Shown here in pieces: positions 1 through 11,868 of a stretch of 64,000 bases of DNA. The notes under the pieces were generated by a model that worked only from the letters and a program-made list of their open reading frames with translations, had not been told where the DNA came from and did not search any database. This DNA is from Rostrohypoxylon terebratum (taxonomy: Eukaryota; Ascomycota; Sordariomycetes; Xylariales; Hypoxylaceae): assembly GCA_022497145.1 (NCBI GenBank), contig MU385933.1, forward strand, positions 1 through 64,000, in the 5' to 3' direction. How positions within the stretch are numbered: the first letter of the stretch is position 1; each line of letters starts with the position of its first letter. The translations under genes and the position numbers were made by a program.

Positions 1-1266
1 GAATCGGGGTTCTTCTCCCCTTGATTCATCGTTTTGGTCACGTGACCCTCGGATTATTCCTTCCTCCGTGGGGTCTTTATTTGGGGTCGTGACAGGAGCG
101 CGGCAGCGCCGGCTGAGGCCCTGGCAGATTGTTTTTTTATTTGATAGAAATAGGAACAGGCGATTTGCGCTTTTTGGGCGAAACGGCGCTAATAGATCTG
201 GAGGAATGCAAGCTCTAGGCTTATGCCGAATTACACCATAGGGAAGAGGTAGGGAGAAGCTGATAAGGGGTAGGGAGGGTAGGTAGGCTATGTTGCGACC
301 CCGACGATGCCAGAGTCCTATGTTCATCTGTCGAACTGCCAGATTGCTGACTTTGGGCGACGCTTAACCTAGTATACCTTGAGGTTGCCAACTCATAAGC
401 ATTGTGTTCCTCCACCATAATAACACAGGCCGTGTAGTTCAAAGCATGCAAGTCTCGCATATTATTACCGTCCAAATAGGTGTAATAGTTGTCATGTAGT
501 CAGCATAGGATTCCTGGTGACCTTCACGCTACCCCGCGCTCACCTTCCTGTCTGAGTGTTGCGCAAAGGCTCCAGGGTTCGGTGAGAAGTGATAGGCGTT
601 TTATGCATTACTAGAATCCTTGTACGACCCATGAAGAAGTGACCTTGCATCGCAGAGCCGCTGAGTAGTATACTATAGGCAGTACAAACACTTTATCTAC
701 TTAGTTAATAACCTACGACTTGTGGGCAACATACTGAACTAGGTTTACGTAATAATCTCTAAGCCGACCTAGGTAAAAGGGGCGACTATCCTTTTCGATG
801 GCAGTTGTGTACAATCAGGGATTATGATGGTCGAGAGCACTTCACTTTGGACGCGATTAGGCCATTAGTATACTGGGACTGGCCCACTCCCCTTGTGAAA
901 GCGTATATATGGACCTTATCCCTAGCTGTCAACAGGTGTTACGGAAAGGGATAACTCGATAACTCGACGGCTACCAAGTTATTTTGTGACAACAAACCAT
1001 GAATGGTCACGTTAGATATAACATAGTTACCATCTGACTACTAAGCGCTAGGTAGGTTGTCAAAACTCGTTGTTAAAAGCTGAAGCTAATTTCGTATTTA
1101 GGGCGAATAACCGTGGAAGAAAGAAAGCAAAATATCGAGACGGGAACCATCGCTGAAACACAGGAATATACCGGCGTTTTGATTCGTCTTTCCGTCGGCG
1201 AAGAGGTGACAAGCTAGGTAGCCAGCCGTTTACTCGATCTGCGTTGTACTCAGAAAATCTGGTATC
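1..1266. other. Intergenic region left of the regulator gene
   Basis: No coding region could be supported. The only open frames are short, with no recognisable domain. It includes the presumed promoter of the Zn2Cys6 gene starting at 1267. A CTCGG half site lies near base 45, but no matching CCGAG arm at 9-10 bp spacing was found. Confidence 0.5.
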
Positions 1267-2450
1267 ATGTCACGCCACATGGCATGTAAGGTGAGCATGC
1301 CCTGCCTGCTATCTCGTTACTCCGATTAACATAGCCTGAAGTCATGTCGAGACCGAAAGGTTCGCTGCAACGGAGAGATTGAATGCGATAACTGTAAACG
1401 AACCGGCGAGGTTTGCGTGTACGCACCGACACAGAGACCGACCAAGTCGGAGTTGATGCAAACGATCGAGGCTTTACAGGCGCGATTAGGTATATGGATT
1501 ACCCCGGGCGGTTCGCATTCATTCTTTCATGAATAATAGTACCTATCGTTCAATATTCAGCTAACACAGTGTTAATATTGTTCTCATCAGAAAAGGCGGA
1601 AGCGTTTGTAGCTGGCCAGAACCTTGCGACTCAAAGTAACGCATACATGAGTCCTACCAGCGAACCAATCAACGGCGAGAACCACGGTTTTGAATTCCAG
1701 GTCCCGTCCTTTTCCGTAGGTAGCATTGTAGGGCAGGATTCCATACAGGCATCCCAGCATCTCGTGGACGGGTCACAAATCCCAGAAACCCCGGATGTCA
1801 TCCTCTACGATCTATCGTCAAACAGACCAAGCCCTGCCATGCCTTCATCTCACAGTATGCCCCGCTATAGTATATCAAGCATGGCAGGGATGCCGACGGA
1901 CTCATCCGGCTCCGTCCAGAGCCGACCAAATACCGCTTCTGTGTTATCCCGTATGCCCTCATTACGAGAGATACGGGCCATGAATACAGCTTCTTCTCCT
2001 ACCGCTACGCCGAGGGTTTGGCCACCTTGCGAGTTCGATCGCGAACAAGATTACAGCGCGTTCCACTCGTCGCTAGTGAAGTTCCTCGCGGTGGTTTCCA
2101 AAACTCAAAGCGAGATAGCGGGTATCACGTCGGCGGTGGCCGAGTACCTGAGCTGGATGCGGAGAGAACCAACCATGGCTTCTTCGGGAGCACTGAAACA
2201 GAATTATTCTATAGTGTTGGAAACTTTAGAAGCGAGGGTTAGAGAAGTACGCGATCTAGCTGAGAGGAACCATTACGTGGCGTGGGAACAATTCATGACG
2301 TCAACGATGGAGATCGAGGGGTTAGGAGACAAGGCAAAGCAAATAGAAGAGGAAATGCGCAAGCATGAAGCTGAAGTTGCAACGTTGTTTAAGGAAGATT
2401 ACGATATATGTGCCAGTTTGCCGGAGCAGTGTCGCCGTATTAACAGATAG
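1267..2450 (+). CDS. Zn2Cys6 transcription factor, probable cluster regulator
   Basis: Fungal binuclear zinc-cluster DNA-binding protein of about 343 aa. Exons read as 1267-1290, 1342-1489 and 1591-2450; both junctions keep frame. Residues 7-34 form the complete Cys6 pattern C-x2-C-x6-C-x5-C-x2-C-x6-C. The first Cys lies in exon 1 and the other five in exon 2, so intron 1 (GTGAGC donor, AAG acceptor, TTAAC branch) splits the zinc cluster. A short basic linker and a helix (KSELMQTIEALQARL) follow. The C-terminal two thirds is Ser/Pro-rich, then helical with a Glu/Lys-rich stretch near 300-325; no fungal-specific TF middle domain was recognised. It lies 1.1 kb from the PKS 3' end and is the only regulator in the cluster. 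Control of the cluster is inferred. An in-frame ATG at 1279 is an alternative start. Confidence 0.85.
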
Positions 2451-2510
2451 AAGATACTATAGATCAGCGTCAGCGTTGTAGTAGTAGATTCAATTGATCC
2501 ATGGACAGAA

Positions 2511-2660
2511 CCTCTCCCTCTCTCTCTCTCTTTTTCCCCTCGAGTTCTCTTGTTTTCGACACTTGAAATGTCTAGTACGTAAGACATTTCCACCGATAGA
2601 GCACGTGTTTCTTTTCTTTTCTCTTCTCTTCTCTCTCTCTCTCTCTTTTTTTTTTTTTCC
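2511..2660. repeat. CT-rich microsatellite tract
   Basis: Two runs of CT dinucleotides and short C/T blocks, ending in a poly-T run, just downstream of the regulator stop codon. Simple low-complexity DNA; open frames across it are artefacts. Confidence 0.8.
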
Positions 2661-2921
2661 CTGGGTGTCCTTTTCTCCGTTTTTTGACGGGATTCTTCAG
2701 CTCTTCAGAACCAGAGCTGGTCAGAATAAAAGGAAAGGTAATATGCTGTAAGAAAAGTCTAGAACATCCATGGATGGGTAGCATAATAACCCTTGGCAGG
2801 CTTGGCTACGAAGTCCTTGGGCAGTGTATCGGTAACCTAATACTGTATTAGTCCTAGTGGATACTACAGAGACACTGGAGCCTAAAATTTGGGGGTCAGC
2901 AGAGATCAACTCACTATCTTA

Positions 2922-3210
2922 CTGGTGCTGTCTACGATAACTCTCATCAGCACGGTGCTGCGCATTGATTAACGAAACGTGCAAGACTAGGTAGTGAAAT
3001 TAGCTGAAGATTACCTTAAACCCTTTACTCTTTAAATATGGCTTAAAATTACATTTATTTAAAAAAATATACTTAAGTTAATATATTTCAATTTTATATA
3101 TAAAACCTATTTATTTTGAAATATTTCGTTAGTTTTACTTATTTCGTTGATTAATACGTAACACCCCCTTTACGGGGGGTGCTGATGAGAGTTATTATAG
3201 ACAGCACCAG
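2922..3210. mobile_element. MITE-like element with 32-bp terminal inverted repeats
   Basis: The ends 2922-2953 and 3179-3210 are inverted copies of each other with two mismatches, both C/T or G/A transitions; the outermost bases are CTGGTGCTGTCTA. Weaker inverted similarity continues inward. The roughly 290-bp element has an AT-rich interior and no coding capacity, as expected of a non-autonomous MITE. The base pair before the left end is TA, but the right flank is CA, so no clear target-site duplication is visible. Confidence 0.7.
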
Positions 3211-3524
3211 CAATGGATATTCGCTGTATTCTAGTAATGGATAATATGGACAGGGCTAGTGATGGATGCTAGAGTGGATAACCTCTTGGCCGGGGAACCT
3301 TATTTATCTAGCCCTAGTGGATCTACTATACTATGTACAGTATCAAAACTCTAAAAATCACACAGCCCTAGCCCTAGTCTCTTACACTAGTCCCCTAGTA
3401 GCTCCCTAGTCTCCGGGCTTGTCTCATCCCAGTTCTCGGCCCTACAATCTTGTCATCAATTCTCGCATTCTCGCATTCTCCCCCACTCATCATCTCGTCA
3501 CCTCATCACCTCATCACCTATCAC

Positions 3525-6500
3525 TCATCCTTCTGTCGGCGCAATGCCCATATTGTTAGCAACATCAACAGCCAGGTCTATCAGACCCAGGGTCGGCGCG
3601 AGAAGCTTCTGGAAAGGATAATCCAGCGCAAACTCTTTGAAGATCCATGTTCGCATCTCAGCACCGATCATGCTATCCAATCCGTAGCTGGCGACCGAGC
3701 GACCCCGAAGAACAAAGTCCTCGAGAGGGACCATCAAGATGGTCGACACGCGCTTTGCAACATGCCACGCGATGCATTCCAGCGCCGCTTCGTAACCTTC
3801 CTCTTTGAGCGTTTTCTCCAGCACGTCCCTAAAACTGGTGTCCTTAGACCTGTCGACTGTGCTGTTCTTCGTGTTGGCCTCTACCGCCGCCTTTACGTGG
3901 CAAAATCGCGGATCGTTGTACCAGTATAGGTCAACATTCTCTGCGTCTTGTGCTCCGATTGCGGCAGCCAGCTCGCTGGGATCCATACCCATGATCACTT
4001 CGGCATCGCTTATGCGCGAGTCACGGCCATTAGACATGCAGATTTCGAAACCACGCAGCATTTCATGCTCGTCGACGCCGTACAGCCCTTTACGTGCTAG
4101 CGACAGCTCAATTGCATCGTTCTCGGCTACGACACCTACATCAAGTACCATAGGTAATACCAGAGAGGTAGCTGGCTGTGTGTGCGCTCTTCGGAATCGC
4201 GCAATTGAGTCGAGTGCGCTGTTGGCCGCGCTGTAGTTGCTTTGTCCTGTATTGCCAAGCACCGCCGAGATGGAGCTTGTCATGACAAAAAAGTCGAGGT
4301 CTAATCCGCTGACGTCTTGCAGGGCAGCCTGTAAAGCCACCGCACCTTGAGCTTTGGGTGTCACTGCCGCCATGAATGCGTCGTACTCCATCTGCTCAAA
4401 CATTCCATCCTAAAGGAGAATTTTAGCAAATATTATATTAACCCAAGCACTGGAAACAATATTCTTTCATGGCTTACCTTCAATACCATTGCCGCGTGCA
4501 CAATGCCGCGAATCGGTCGCACTGCATTGGCTTCGACCAATGCCTTCTTGATTGCCTCCTGGTTCGACGCGTCCGCTCGGAGAACCTGTGCTGATGCACC
4601 CTGTTCCTCGATGGCACGGATCACACGCGCGGCTTCAGGCTTATCGGCACCGGATCTTGACACGAAGGTAAAGTGTCGTGCCCCGAGTTCCATCATGCGT
4701 TGCGTCAAGCTTCGGCCTAGACCACCTAAGCAACCGACTAGGAAATATGTAGCGTCGCCCGAGAGACGCAAAGGTGCCTGCGAACGTGATATCTACAATA
4801 GGACGAACGTTAGCTTGGCTTTGAAATCCATGATCATCGTGTTGACAATTACTCACCTTAACTAGGCTTTGATTTGGACCATATCTAACAACTCGCCTTT
4901 GGTCGGTCGACTTGCTACCAGAGATATCCGAGACATCTACCACTTCCAACCCTTTGGAACCCTCTTGCATCAGCTCCGGGTGCGCCTTGATCAAATCTGT
5001 TGCAAGTTTAAGAAGACGTAAAGAGGGTGTAGGCTTTGCGTTGGTAGTTAGGAAGCTTGCGCCTTTTGTGAATGGTAAAGTATCGGGTGCCGGAAGAGGG
5101 GAATCGTCGTCACGCAATAACAGGAACCGTCCAGAGGTGGTGGTTCCTCTCCATACCTCTTGGGCAAGCTTGTTAAACTCGTAAGCAAGAACCGTCTGGG
5201 AAGAGTTTTGGCCTTCGTTACGAAGATACCGCACTACAGTATCGGCGTCTTGCGCATCAAGTATTTTCGCAGAACCGAAGATAGACTCTGATTCGTACAC
5301 ACTTTTCTCCTCCGAGTTCGCGGCAATGACTAAGTTCCATTTCAATGCCGTGGCTAGTTGAGCGAGCAGTTTCATCATGATCTCAGGGCCTGGAAGCGCC
5401 AAGACAGAATCTCCAGCTCGGATTTGTGTTTTCTCTAGAGTGAGATCTGCGATTTTCATCAATGGCACTAGTGTGCCGATCAACTCTTCACTTGAGTATG
5501 ATGAACCTTTGCCATCATCGACAATTGCAAATATTGACGAATGGGTCACGGTTCTTAGTCCCTCAGTACTGAAGGCAACAACTCGTTTACCAACAGCGTC
5601 GGCCGACGCGATCTTAGAGCCAGCTTTGATGATTGTGCCGACAACAAGGATTGCCTCTGGGCTTATTGGGGTGGTCTCAGATGCGAGGACTTGGATTTCT
5701 ACCTCATCTGGCGCCAAACTCGTTGTCTCTGTGATTGGTCGGAGGATAGCATGATCTTGACTTATATGAACCTCAAGCACTTCCTCTTGTGGTAGAGGTT
5801 CCGCGTTCAAGTTTGATACGTTGGCATCGATACCAGACGACCCCGCATTTAGCTTGTTGTTAGGATGGACACGAGGAATGCGCAGCACACCATCTTCTAA
5901 CCAGAACTCAGTATCGCATCCTGATTCCTTCGTGTTGGCCTCATCTAGGAGCTCTACTATGGATGATCCTACATCTGCGAGAGATTCGCCCTCACTGTAG
6001 TCCAGAGTGATGACTCTCGAGGCAGCTTGTTCTGAACGAATGACACGAAGGAATCCTTCGGGCATTCCGCCTGTCAGCGATTGACCCTGGTGGGCGCCTT
6101 TGGTGAGCCAAACGATGCGTGTTCCTGCTCCGAAGATCCTCTTCAGTGTCTCGAAAGACTCTTTGTCAAGAGATAATAGAAGGTTTCCGTTTGTGTCGTC
6201 GATTACCACTCGAGAATCCTGCTCCGGTGAGAAACCGATTATTGACTTCTGTTCTACAGTACACCCAGTACTCGCCAAAGCCGGGAGAGCCTCTCCTTGA
6301 GATGCCGATAATAGAGTTATGGGCTTCTGGGGAACATGTCCATTCACCGAAACTTTCTCTCCGGTCTTTTGGAACGCTCGTTGCTGGCCACTAATGATTT
6401 CTCTCACAGGCAAGGCTTCCTGGGAATTTTCTAGGAGCCAGCCTTCATTTTTGAGAAGTGGAATTAAGGCTGTTCTGGCCTGTTCTCTACTCGGGAGATT

Positions 6501-9500
6501 TGACTCGATGTTAGGCAGGTCAACCAAGACCAAGTCAAATTCCTTGTCTCCAAGTTCTTCGCTCCAAGATCCTATATCAGTGGAAAGCGCTGACTGAGTA
6601 ACCCGCTCTTCAGCACGTTCAGAGAGCGTCAGACCTTTATCTCCTACATAGCCGACAGTTATGGCGGAGCTATCAGGCAAAACATTTAAGATGGCATCGG
6701 TGGCCTCTTGGGAAGGTGTTCCAAAAATCAAAACCTCGCTTATGACTTGTCGATGCACCACCAACTCGAGAAGATCGGGAGTCTGGGTGTTTATATTCGC
6801 GCTTGTCGACTTTCCCACCAGTTTGGTGATGTCTGGCTTCCAACTTGTGGCCGAATAAGGTGTCCGCTGTACTCTTTCTTTGGCGCCGCCTGGTACCGCA
6901 GCTTCAAAAGCTGTGCAAGTGAGGCTTTGGACGTCCAGAAGAACATTTCCACTGTTGTCGGCTAATTGGGCATGCGTATTGAAGCGGCGACCTTCCGAGG
7001 CATCTGTCCAGGCAACTGCATGGCCCGTAGTCGTCTCCGTCTGCCCAGCTTTGGGAAACACTATCGTCATCTCCTCGACTTGCGTGGGTACAACACCCCA
7101 AGGCATCTCCTTATGCTTGCCAGAATGGATCGAAATGATGATGAGTTGAAGGCAGGCATCAATTGTAGACGGGTGGATAACGCTTCGCGACTCGCCTTCT
7201 ATCAACCCAGAGCTCTCGCGCACCGTTACATCGCCGGCTGCGTGGCGTACGCTACGATTGGTATTGGCGTGGTTCAACTGTTGAAAGGATGGTCCGTAGT
7301 GGAACCCGACTCTACGGAATGCTTCATACCAAGTTCTACCAGAGACCCGTTTTGTTAAGGCTGACTCCTCAACAGAATTCGTTTGCGGAATCGGCGAGCT
7401 GGACAAGGCAGGCCGTATTTTTATGCGTCCCTCGCAATTCAATGCCCATGTGTCATTAGAACAAGACTCGATAACAAATGAATGCCACTCGGGATCTTGG
7501 GTTGTCTCCAGGCGAACAATGGTCTCGATACCGTCCTCGTCATCCGGTATGACAAGCGCGTTCCGAATATCTATATCTCGAAGAACGAGTCCATCATAAG
7601 GAGCTGGGTCTTCTTGCCTTGTTTCTTCTTCGTGTACTTGGCGCAGCGCTTCAATTGCCATTGAAAAGTAGCCCGCAGCCGGAAAGATGGCGCTACCGCC
7701 GAGGCTGTGGTCACGAAGCCATGGGATATCTCTGTGTCTGAGAATGTTGCGCCAAACCTTGGAACCAGTTGAGAGCCCTGCCACTCGACTTCCAAGGAGA
7801 TCGTGTCGCGGATATGTCTTGGCCCTCAGTTCCGCGCTAGCGCGTGCCTCATTCCAATATTGGCGCTCGTAATTCCAAGGATAAGTCGGGAGATCAACTA
7901 AGAGGAACTGCGTCTTTGGTTTCAAGATCGATCCCACTTGATGTTCTTCGTACGCCGGCCCGTTCACCTCTTCCAAATTTACAGGGTACCCTGTGATGAA
8001 CAGAGATCCGGCAGCCGAGAGCAATTGATTGGCGTCATCCTGGTTTCGGACAAAGGACGTAATATAGGTCAAGTTCAACTTGGCTTCCGCGTTGATTTGC
8101 TTGAAAGGCCCCGCGAGAGCTGAGTGTGGTCCTATCTCTAGAGCGACCTTCACGTCTTTGAAAGCGCTGTCGGAGCCTATCAATTTGACCGCTGTGTCGA
8201 AACGAACTCTTTGACGGAGATTGGCACTCCAGTAACCAGCTGGAAGGGCATCACCTTCAACAACCTGACCGGTGACTGACGAAATCATCTCGCTTCTTTC
8301 CCGGCGCCAAGCTAGGTCTTCCTCATCGAGAGTCTGAACGGCATCTTGCAGCATGGCGTCGTACGCGACACCAACAGCCGTCATATGCGGAGAATGATAA
8401 GCTCTGCCCGTCTTTAACTCGCGGGCAAAGACACCTTTAATGTTAAGCTCTTTGCATAGCTCGGCAATAGCCTCAGCTTGGCCGCTGAGTGTCACGCTCT
8501 GTGGACTGTTCTCACAGGCTATAGTGATTTCGGTTGAATCAGCTGGTAGATATTCTGTAACGTCGCCTGCACCCAGGCCAACAGCCAACATACTACCTTT
8601 GCTGGAATGTTCGTGAACGGAAGCACCGCGGCAATAAGCAGCGATGATAGCCTCAGGAGCGCTAATTAGGCCTGCAGCATACGCTGCCCCTATCTCGCCT
8701 GATGAGTGTCCAACACTGACTAAGGGCTCGATATCCCACTTGGAGAATAGATCGACGAGGGCAATTTGGATGGCTGTGCATATCGGTTGTGCCACCTGTG
8801 CTTCATTTATAATGCTTGCCGTCTCTGCGGGATCTCCGAGTAGTAGGTCGGCTATCTTGAAAGGCGGTGCTGGATGGAGCTTTCCAAGGACCCGATCGAG
8901 TCTCTCTATAGTATCCATAAAGAAGGGGAACTCGTGCATGGCCGTTCTTCCCATCCCCGCCCATTGAGCCTACAACATGTTAGCAACATCTTGCACCTAA
9001 TCGTGGAAAAGGGCGGAAAAATGCTTACGCCTTGACCAGTAAAAATGAACGCGGCCCCGATCGTTTGCTCGGCACTCTTGACACCTGTTCGAATAGCGCT
9101 AGAATCAAACGAGCTCGCCTCCTCGCCCTCTCGTAGAATGGCGAATGCTCTGTGCTGGAACATAGTGCGGTGCAAGTTGAGGGTATGCGCTAGGTCTAGA
9201 GCGTAGTAATCTGGGGCTACGGCAGCGATATCTGCAACGACTCTCTTGAGAGTCTCTTTCTCGTGAGCAGACATACACACGAGTAAGGGTCCCTTGACCG
9301 CATGGCTGTACGATGCTTCACGCTTGGGCTTTGCGTGCCGATACTATCCCATTCCAAGACCATTAGCGATTACCTCAAGTGTTCGATTATTTCTTTCTAT
9401 TACGCACCCAGGGGTATAGGGAATCAACTGATTCGACGATAACATGGCCATTTGTGCCACCGTAGCCGAAAGACGACACACTAGCCCGTCGGACAGGGGA

Positions 9501-11155
9501 ATATTTGGGCCAAGGAGATGTGTCCTTTTGAACTCGGACGTTCCACTCCTTTTCAAGAACTATTGCACTATTAGTATTATACTCTTTTCAACCTACCTAG
9601 TATATATGAAGAGATACGTGGGTTTACACACTGGCAGGATTGATTTTATTCAGCAAAGCCACACCGGGGATTGTGGCATTCTCTGTCATCAGCGCGGCTT
9701 TCATTACGGCAAAGACACCGCTTGCTGCTTCGCTGTGTCCGATGTTGGGTTTGACCTAATATTGTTAGCTTACGTTATTTTTCAACACAGGTATGCTAGG
9801 AGATATTTATGCGAAAGACGTACTGCTCCCATGAGAAGAGGTTTCTCCCTTGATCGCGTATCATTCAAAGCGCGCGAAATGGCTCGCACCTCGATTGGGT
9901 CACCTACAGGTGTACCTGTTCCGTGGAGCTCGGCATATACTGTGAGGTTAGGGTCCAGCTTGGCCTTCTCGTACGCCATGCGCACGACGTTTTCCTGGCC
10001 CTTGACGCTGGGATGTGTGATTCCCATACCCGGAACTTTGCCGTTACTAGGGAGCGTTAGTTGCGATCATGTATGGATAGAGAGGGTTTATTACGTGTTG
10101 ACTGCTGTGGAACGAACCACTCCCCGAATCGGGTCGCCATCACGAATGGCATCCGAGAGACGCTTCAGGTAGAGAGCGCCTACGGCTTCACCGCGACCAT
10201 ACCCGTCGGCGGTCTCATCAAATGTGTGGCAGGTTGAAGTGGGCGATAAGATACCAAGCTTAGCTGTGTTCATGTGCTGGTCGACTGTCACAATGAGATT
10301 AACGCCACCGACGATTGCTGCGTTACAGTCTCGCGCCCGCAACGCATGGCAGGCGTTATGCATGGCATACACCGAAGAGGAACACGCCGTGTTAATAGTA
10401 AAGCTGACAACAAACAAAATGTCGGTTACTAACTATTGCGACAGGAATCCATAGTTGATATTCTTACCTCGGTCCGTGAAGATTGAATGTGTTACCAATT
10501 CGGTTGCTAATGATTCCCGGATCGACGCCAGTTGCTGCGTAATTGTGACGGAAATCAGGTTCTCTTGTGGACATTTGTTCTGGTACCCGTGTGAGCCTTG
10601 ACGTTCCATAACGATAGGAGATGTTCGGACTCACGATAATCAGCTGTAAAGCAGCCTACGAACACAGCTGTATTCGACCCCGATGCCTTCTCTAAGGGTA
10701 TACCCGCGGATACTAAGCATTCGTAACAAACCTCTAGCATCTTTCTCTGCTGAGGGTCAAGCCACTGTGCTTCAATAGGGGTCATATTGAAGAAAGTCGA
10801 ATCAAAGTCTTCCGGTCTCCCATCCAGAAAGTATCCACCCATTACATTGAAAGAGCCGGGGCGTTCGAGGTTCTCGTGATAGTGCGCATCAATGTTGAAT
10901 CGCGAACTTGGGACCTTGGGTGTTTGTCCCGTACGTTTCTCAACTAGCATCTGCCAGAAATCCGAGGCAGACTTCACGTCCCCTGGCAAACGGCATGCTA
11001 CAGCAAGTTCAGCTTGATGACCAGTCCTCGCTGCCATGCATAGGGAACGCCACTATGGTAGACACTAGATAGGTGTACTTACACATGCCGCAAATCGCGA
11101 TTGGTTCCAAGGTACATTCTTCGGCCCTCGCCGCACCGGTCGTAGAAGGCGACAT
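3525..11155 (-). CDS. Highly reducing polyketide synthase (KS-AT-DH-[psiMT]-[psiER]-KR-ACP)
   Basis: Iterative type I PKS of about 2,327 aa. Exons, 5' to 3': 11155-11083, 10997-10635, 10579-10468, 10403-10095, 10046-9824, 9755-9632, 9559-9408, 9343-9029, 8969-4857, 4792-4478, 4409-3525; all ten junctions keep frame. KS (about 16-450) has Cys190 (NTACSSS), His327 (ELHGTGT) and His367 (NIGHS). AT (about 550-870) has GHSSG with Ser646. DH (about 945-1240) has His978 and Asp1161. KR has GCLGGLG at 1948-1954, Lys2052 and Tyr2092. ACP Ser2279 sits in GLDSM. Between DH and KR, residues about 1297-1407 look like the tail of a methyltransferase lacking the SAM-binding motif, and about 1620-1840 like an enoylreductase whose glycine-rich NADPH loop is replaced (LALPGPEIMM near 1748-1757). 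Expected product: a chain with double bonds or hydroxyls unless a trans-ER acts. The 5' end faces the first membrane cyclase gene across a shared promoter. Confidence 0.93.
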
Positions 11156-11373
11156 CTTGTTAAACTTGCCAAGTGTTGGGTATCGTGTTGAAAGAGCTGT
11201 GGCCTACCTGGAGTCTTAAGGTAAGATGAGATGATGTGGTATGTCTTAGTACCTAGGTACTAGGTATACAAGAGACATGAGCTCAACTTAATATTTCTGT
11301 ACTGCCTTTACACTTCCTTCACCGTCATAGGTCTGTATCCATGCCGATCTACGGCAATTGGTAACGAACCGAC

Positions 11374-11392
11374 CTCGGATTGCCTGCCCGAG
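11374..11392. promoter_or_regulatory. CTCGG-N9-CCGAG inverted motif
   Basis: Perfect 5-bp inverted arms 9 bp apart, in the PKS/cyclase promoter. The right arm overlaps a second palindrome, 11386-11400. It matches sites upstream of other cluster genes and is a candidate site for the cluster Zn2Cys6 protein. Confidence 0.55.
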
Positions 11393-11526
11393 CGTCGGGC
11401 TAAACTCCTCCAAGGATTATCTCTAGGTACTCGTGTATTCGTATCGGTACCTCTCTCAAGAGTAGACTCTGCGGTATAGCAAGGTGGCGAATAGATCTAG
11501 ACACTTACGCATCACTCCTGCTACTG

Positions 11527-11543
11527 CGGTCGTTCCCGGACCG
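11527..11543. promoter_or_regulatory. CGG-N11-CCG inverted repeat (zinc-cluster type site)
   Basis: CGGTC and GACCG arms give CGG-N11-CCG, followed by AG. This is the everted-half-site architecture used by Gal4-class dimers. It lies in the same divergent promoter as the CTCGG-N9-CCGAG site. Confidence 0.4.
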
Positions 11544-11868
11544 AGCAGTTCCACACGCAGAGTTCCGTCCGGCAGGATGTCGCTTATCATTACACTTCAT
11601 GCCTATACTTCTTGCGAGTTGGATGGTTGGTCTGACCGCCGAGACCGCCTTGGCCTTATAAGACTGAAAATGCCCTGTTTCAACCTTTGCTCTGTGCTAT
11701 CACTAATATGGAAGGCAGGTATTTTCGAAGGTGCTATTGCAGCCGAAAAAAAAGCTCAAGTGTACCCAGTTGACCTCTTCGTCTTAAGCCCCTTACACCT
11801 ACTCATCAAAGGTCTATCACCTAATATCACCTTAGCAAGCATTCTCGTGAATAGACTGCGATTTCAAA

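Larger units (their letters stand above)
2451..3524. other. Intergenic region with microsatellite and MITE-like element
   Basis: No gene supported between the regulator and the PKS stop codon. It holds CT-rich microsatellites (2511-2660), a MITE-like inverted-repeat element (2922-3210) with a very AT-rich centre (about 3020-3160), and CTAG-rich sequence (3220-3430). Confidence 0.6.
11156..11868. promoter_or_regulatory. Divergent promoter of the PKS and first membrane cyclase
   Basis: A 713-bp gap between two divergent start codons, with no supportable gene. It has several GC-rich inverted repeats in an otherwise ordinary sequence: CTCGG-N9-CCGAG (11374-11392), GCCCGA-GCG-TCGGGC (11386-11400) and CGGTC-N7-GACCG (11527-11543). 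These suit dimeric Zn2Cys6 binding. Confidence 0.6.

Noticed and set aside
3340..3400. Telomere-like CCCTAG repeats
   Set aside because: Only two degenerate copies; the fungal telomere unit is CCCTAA, and the context is internal.
3450..3929. 159-codon plus-strand frame at the PKS 3' end
   Set aside because: Antisense to the ACP-coding exon; no independent features.
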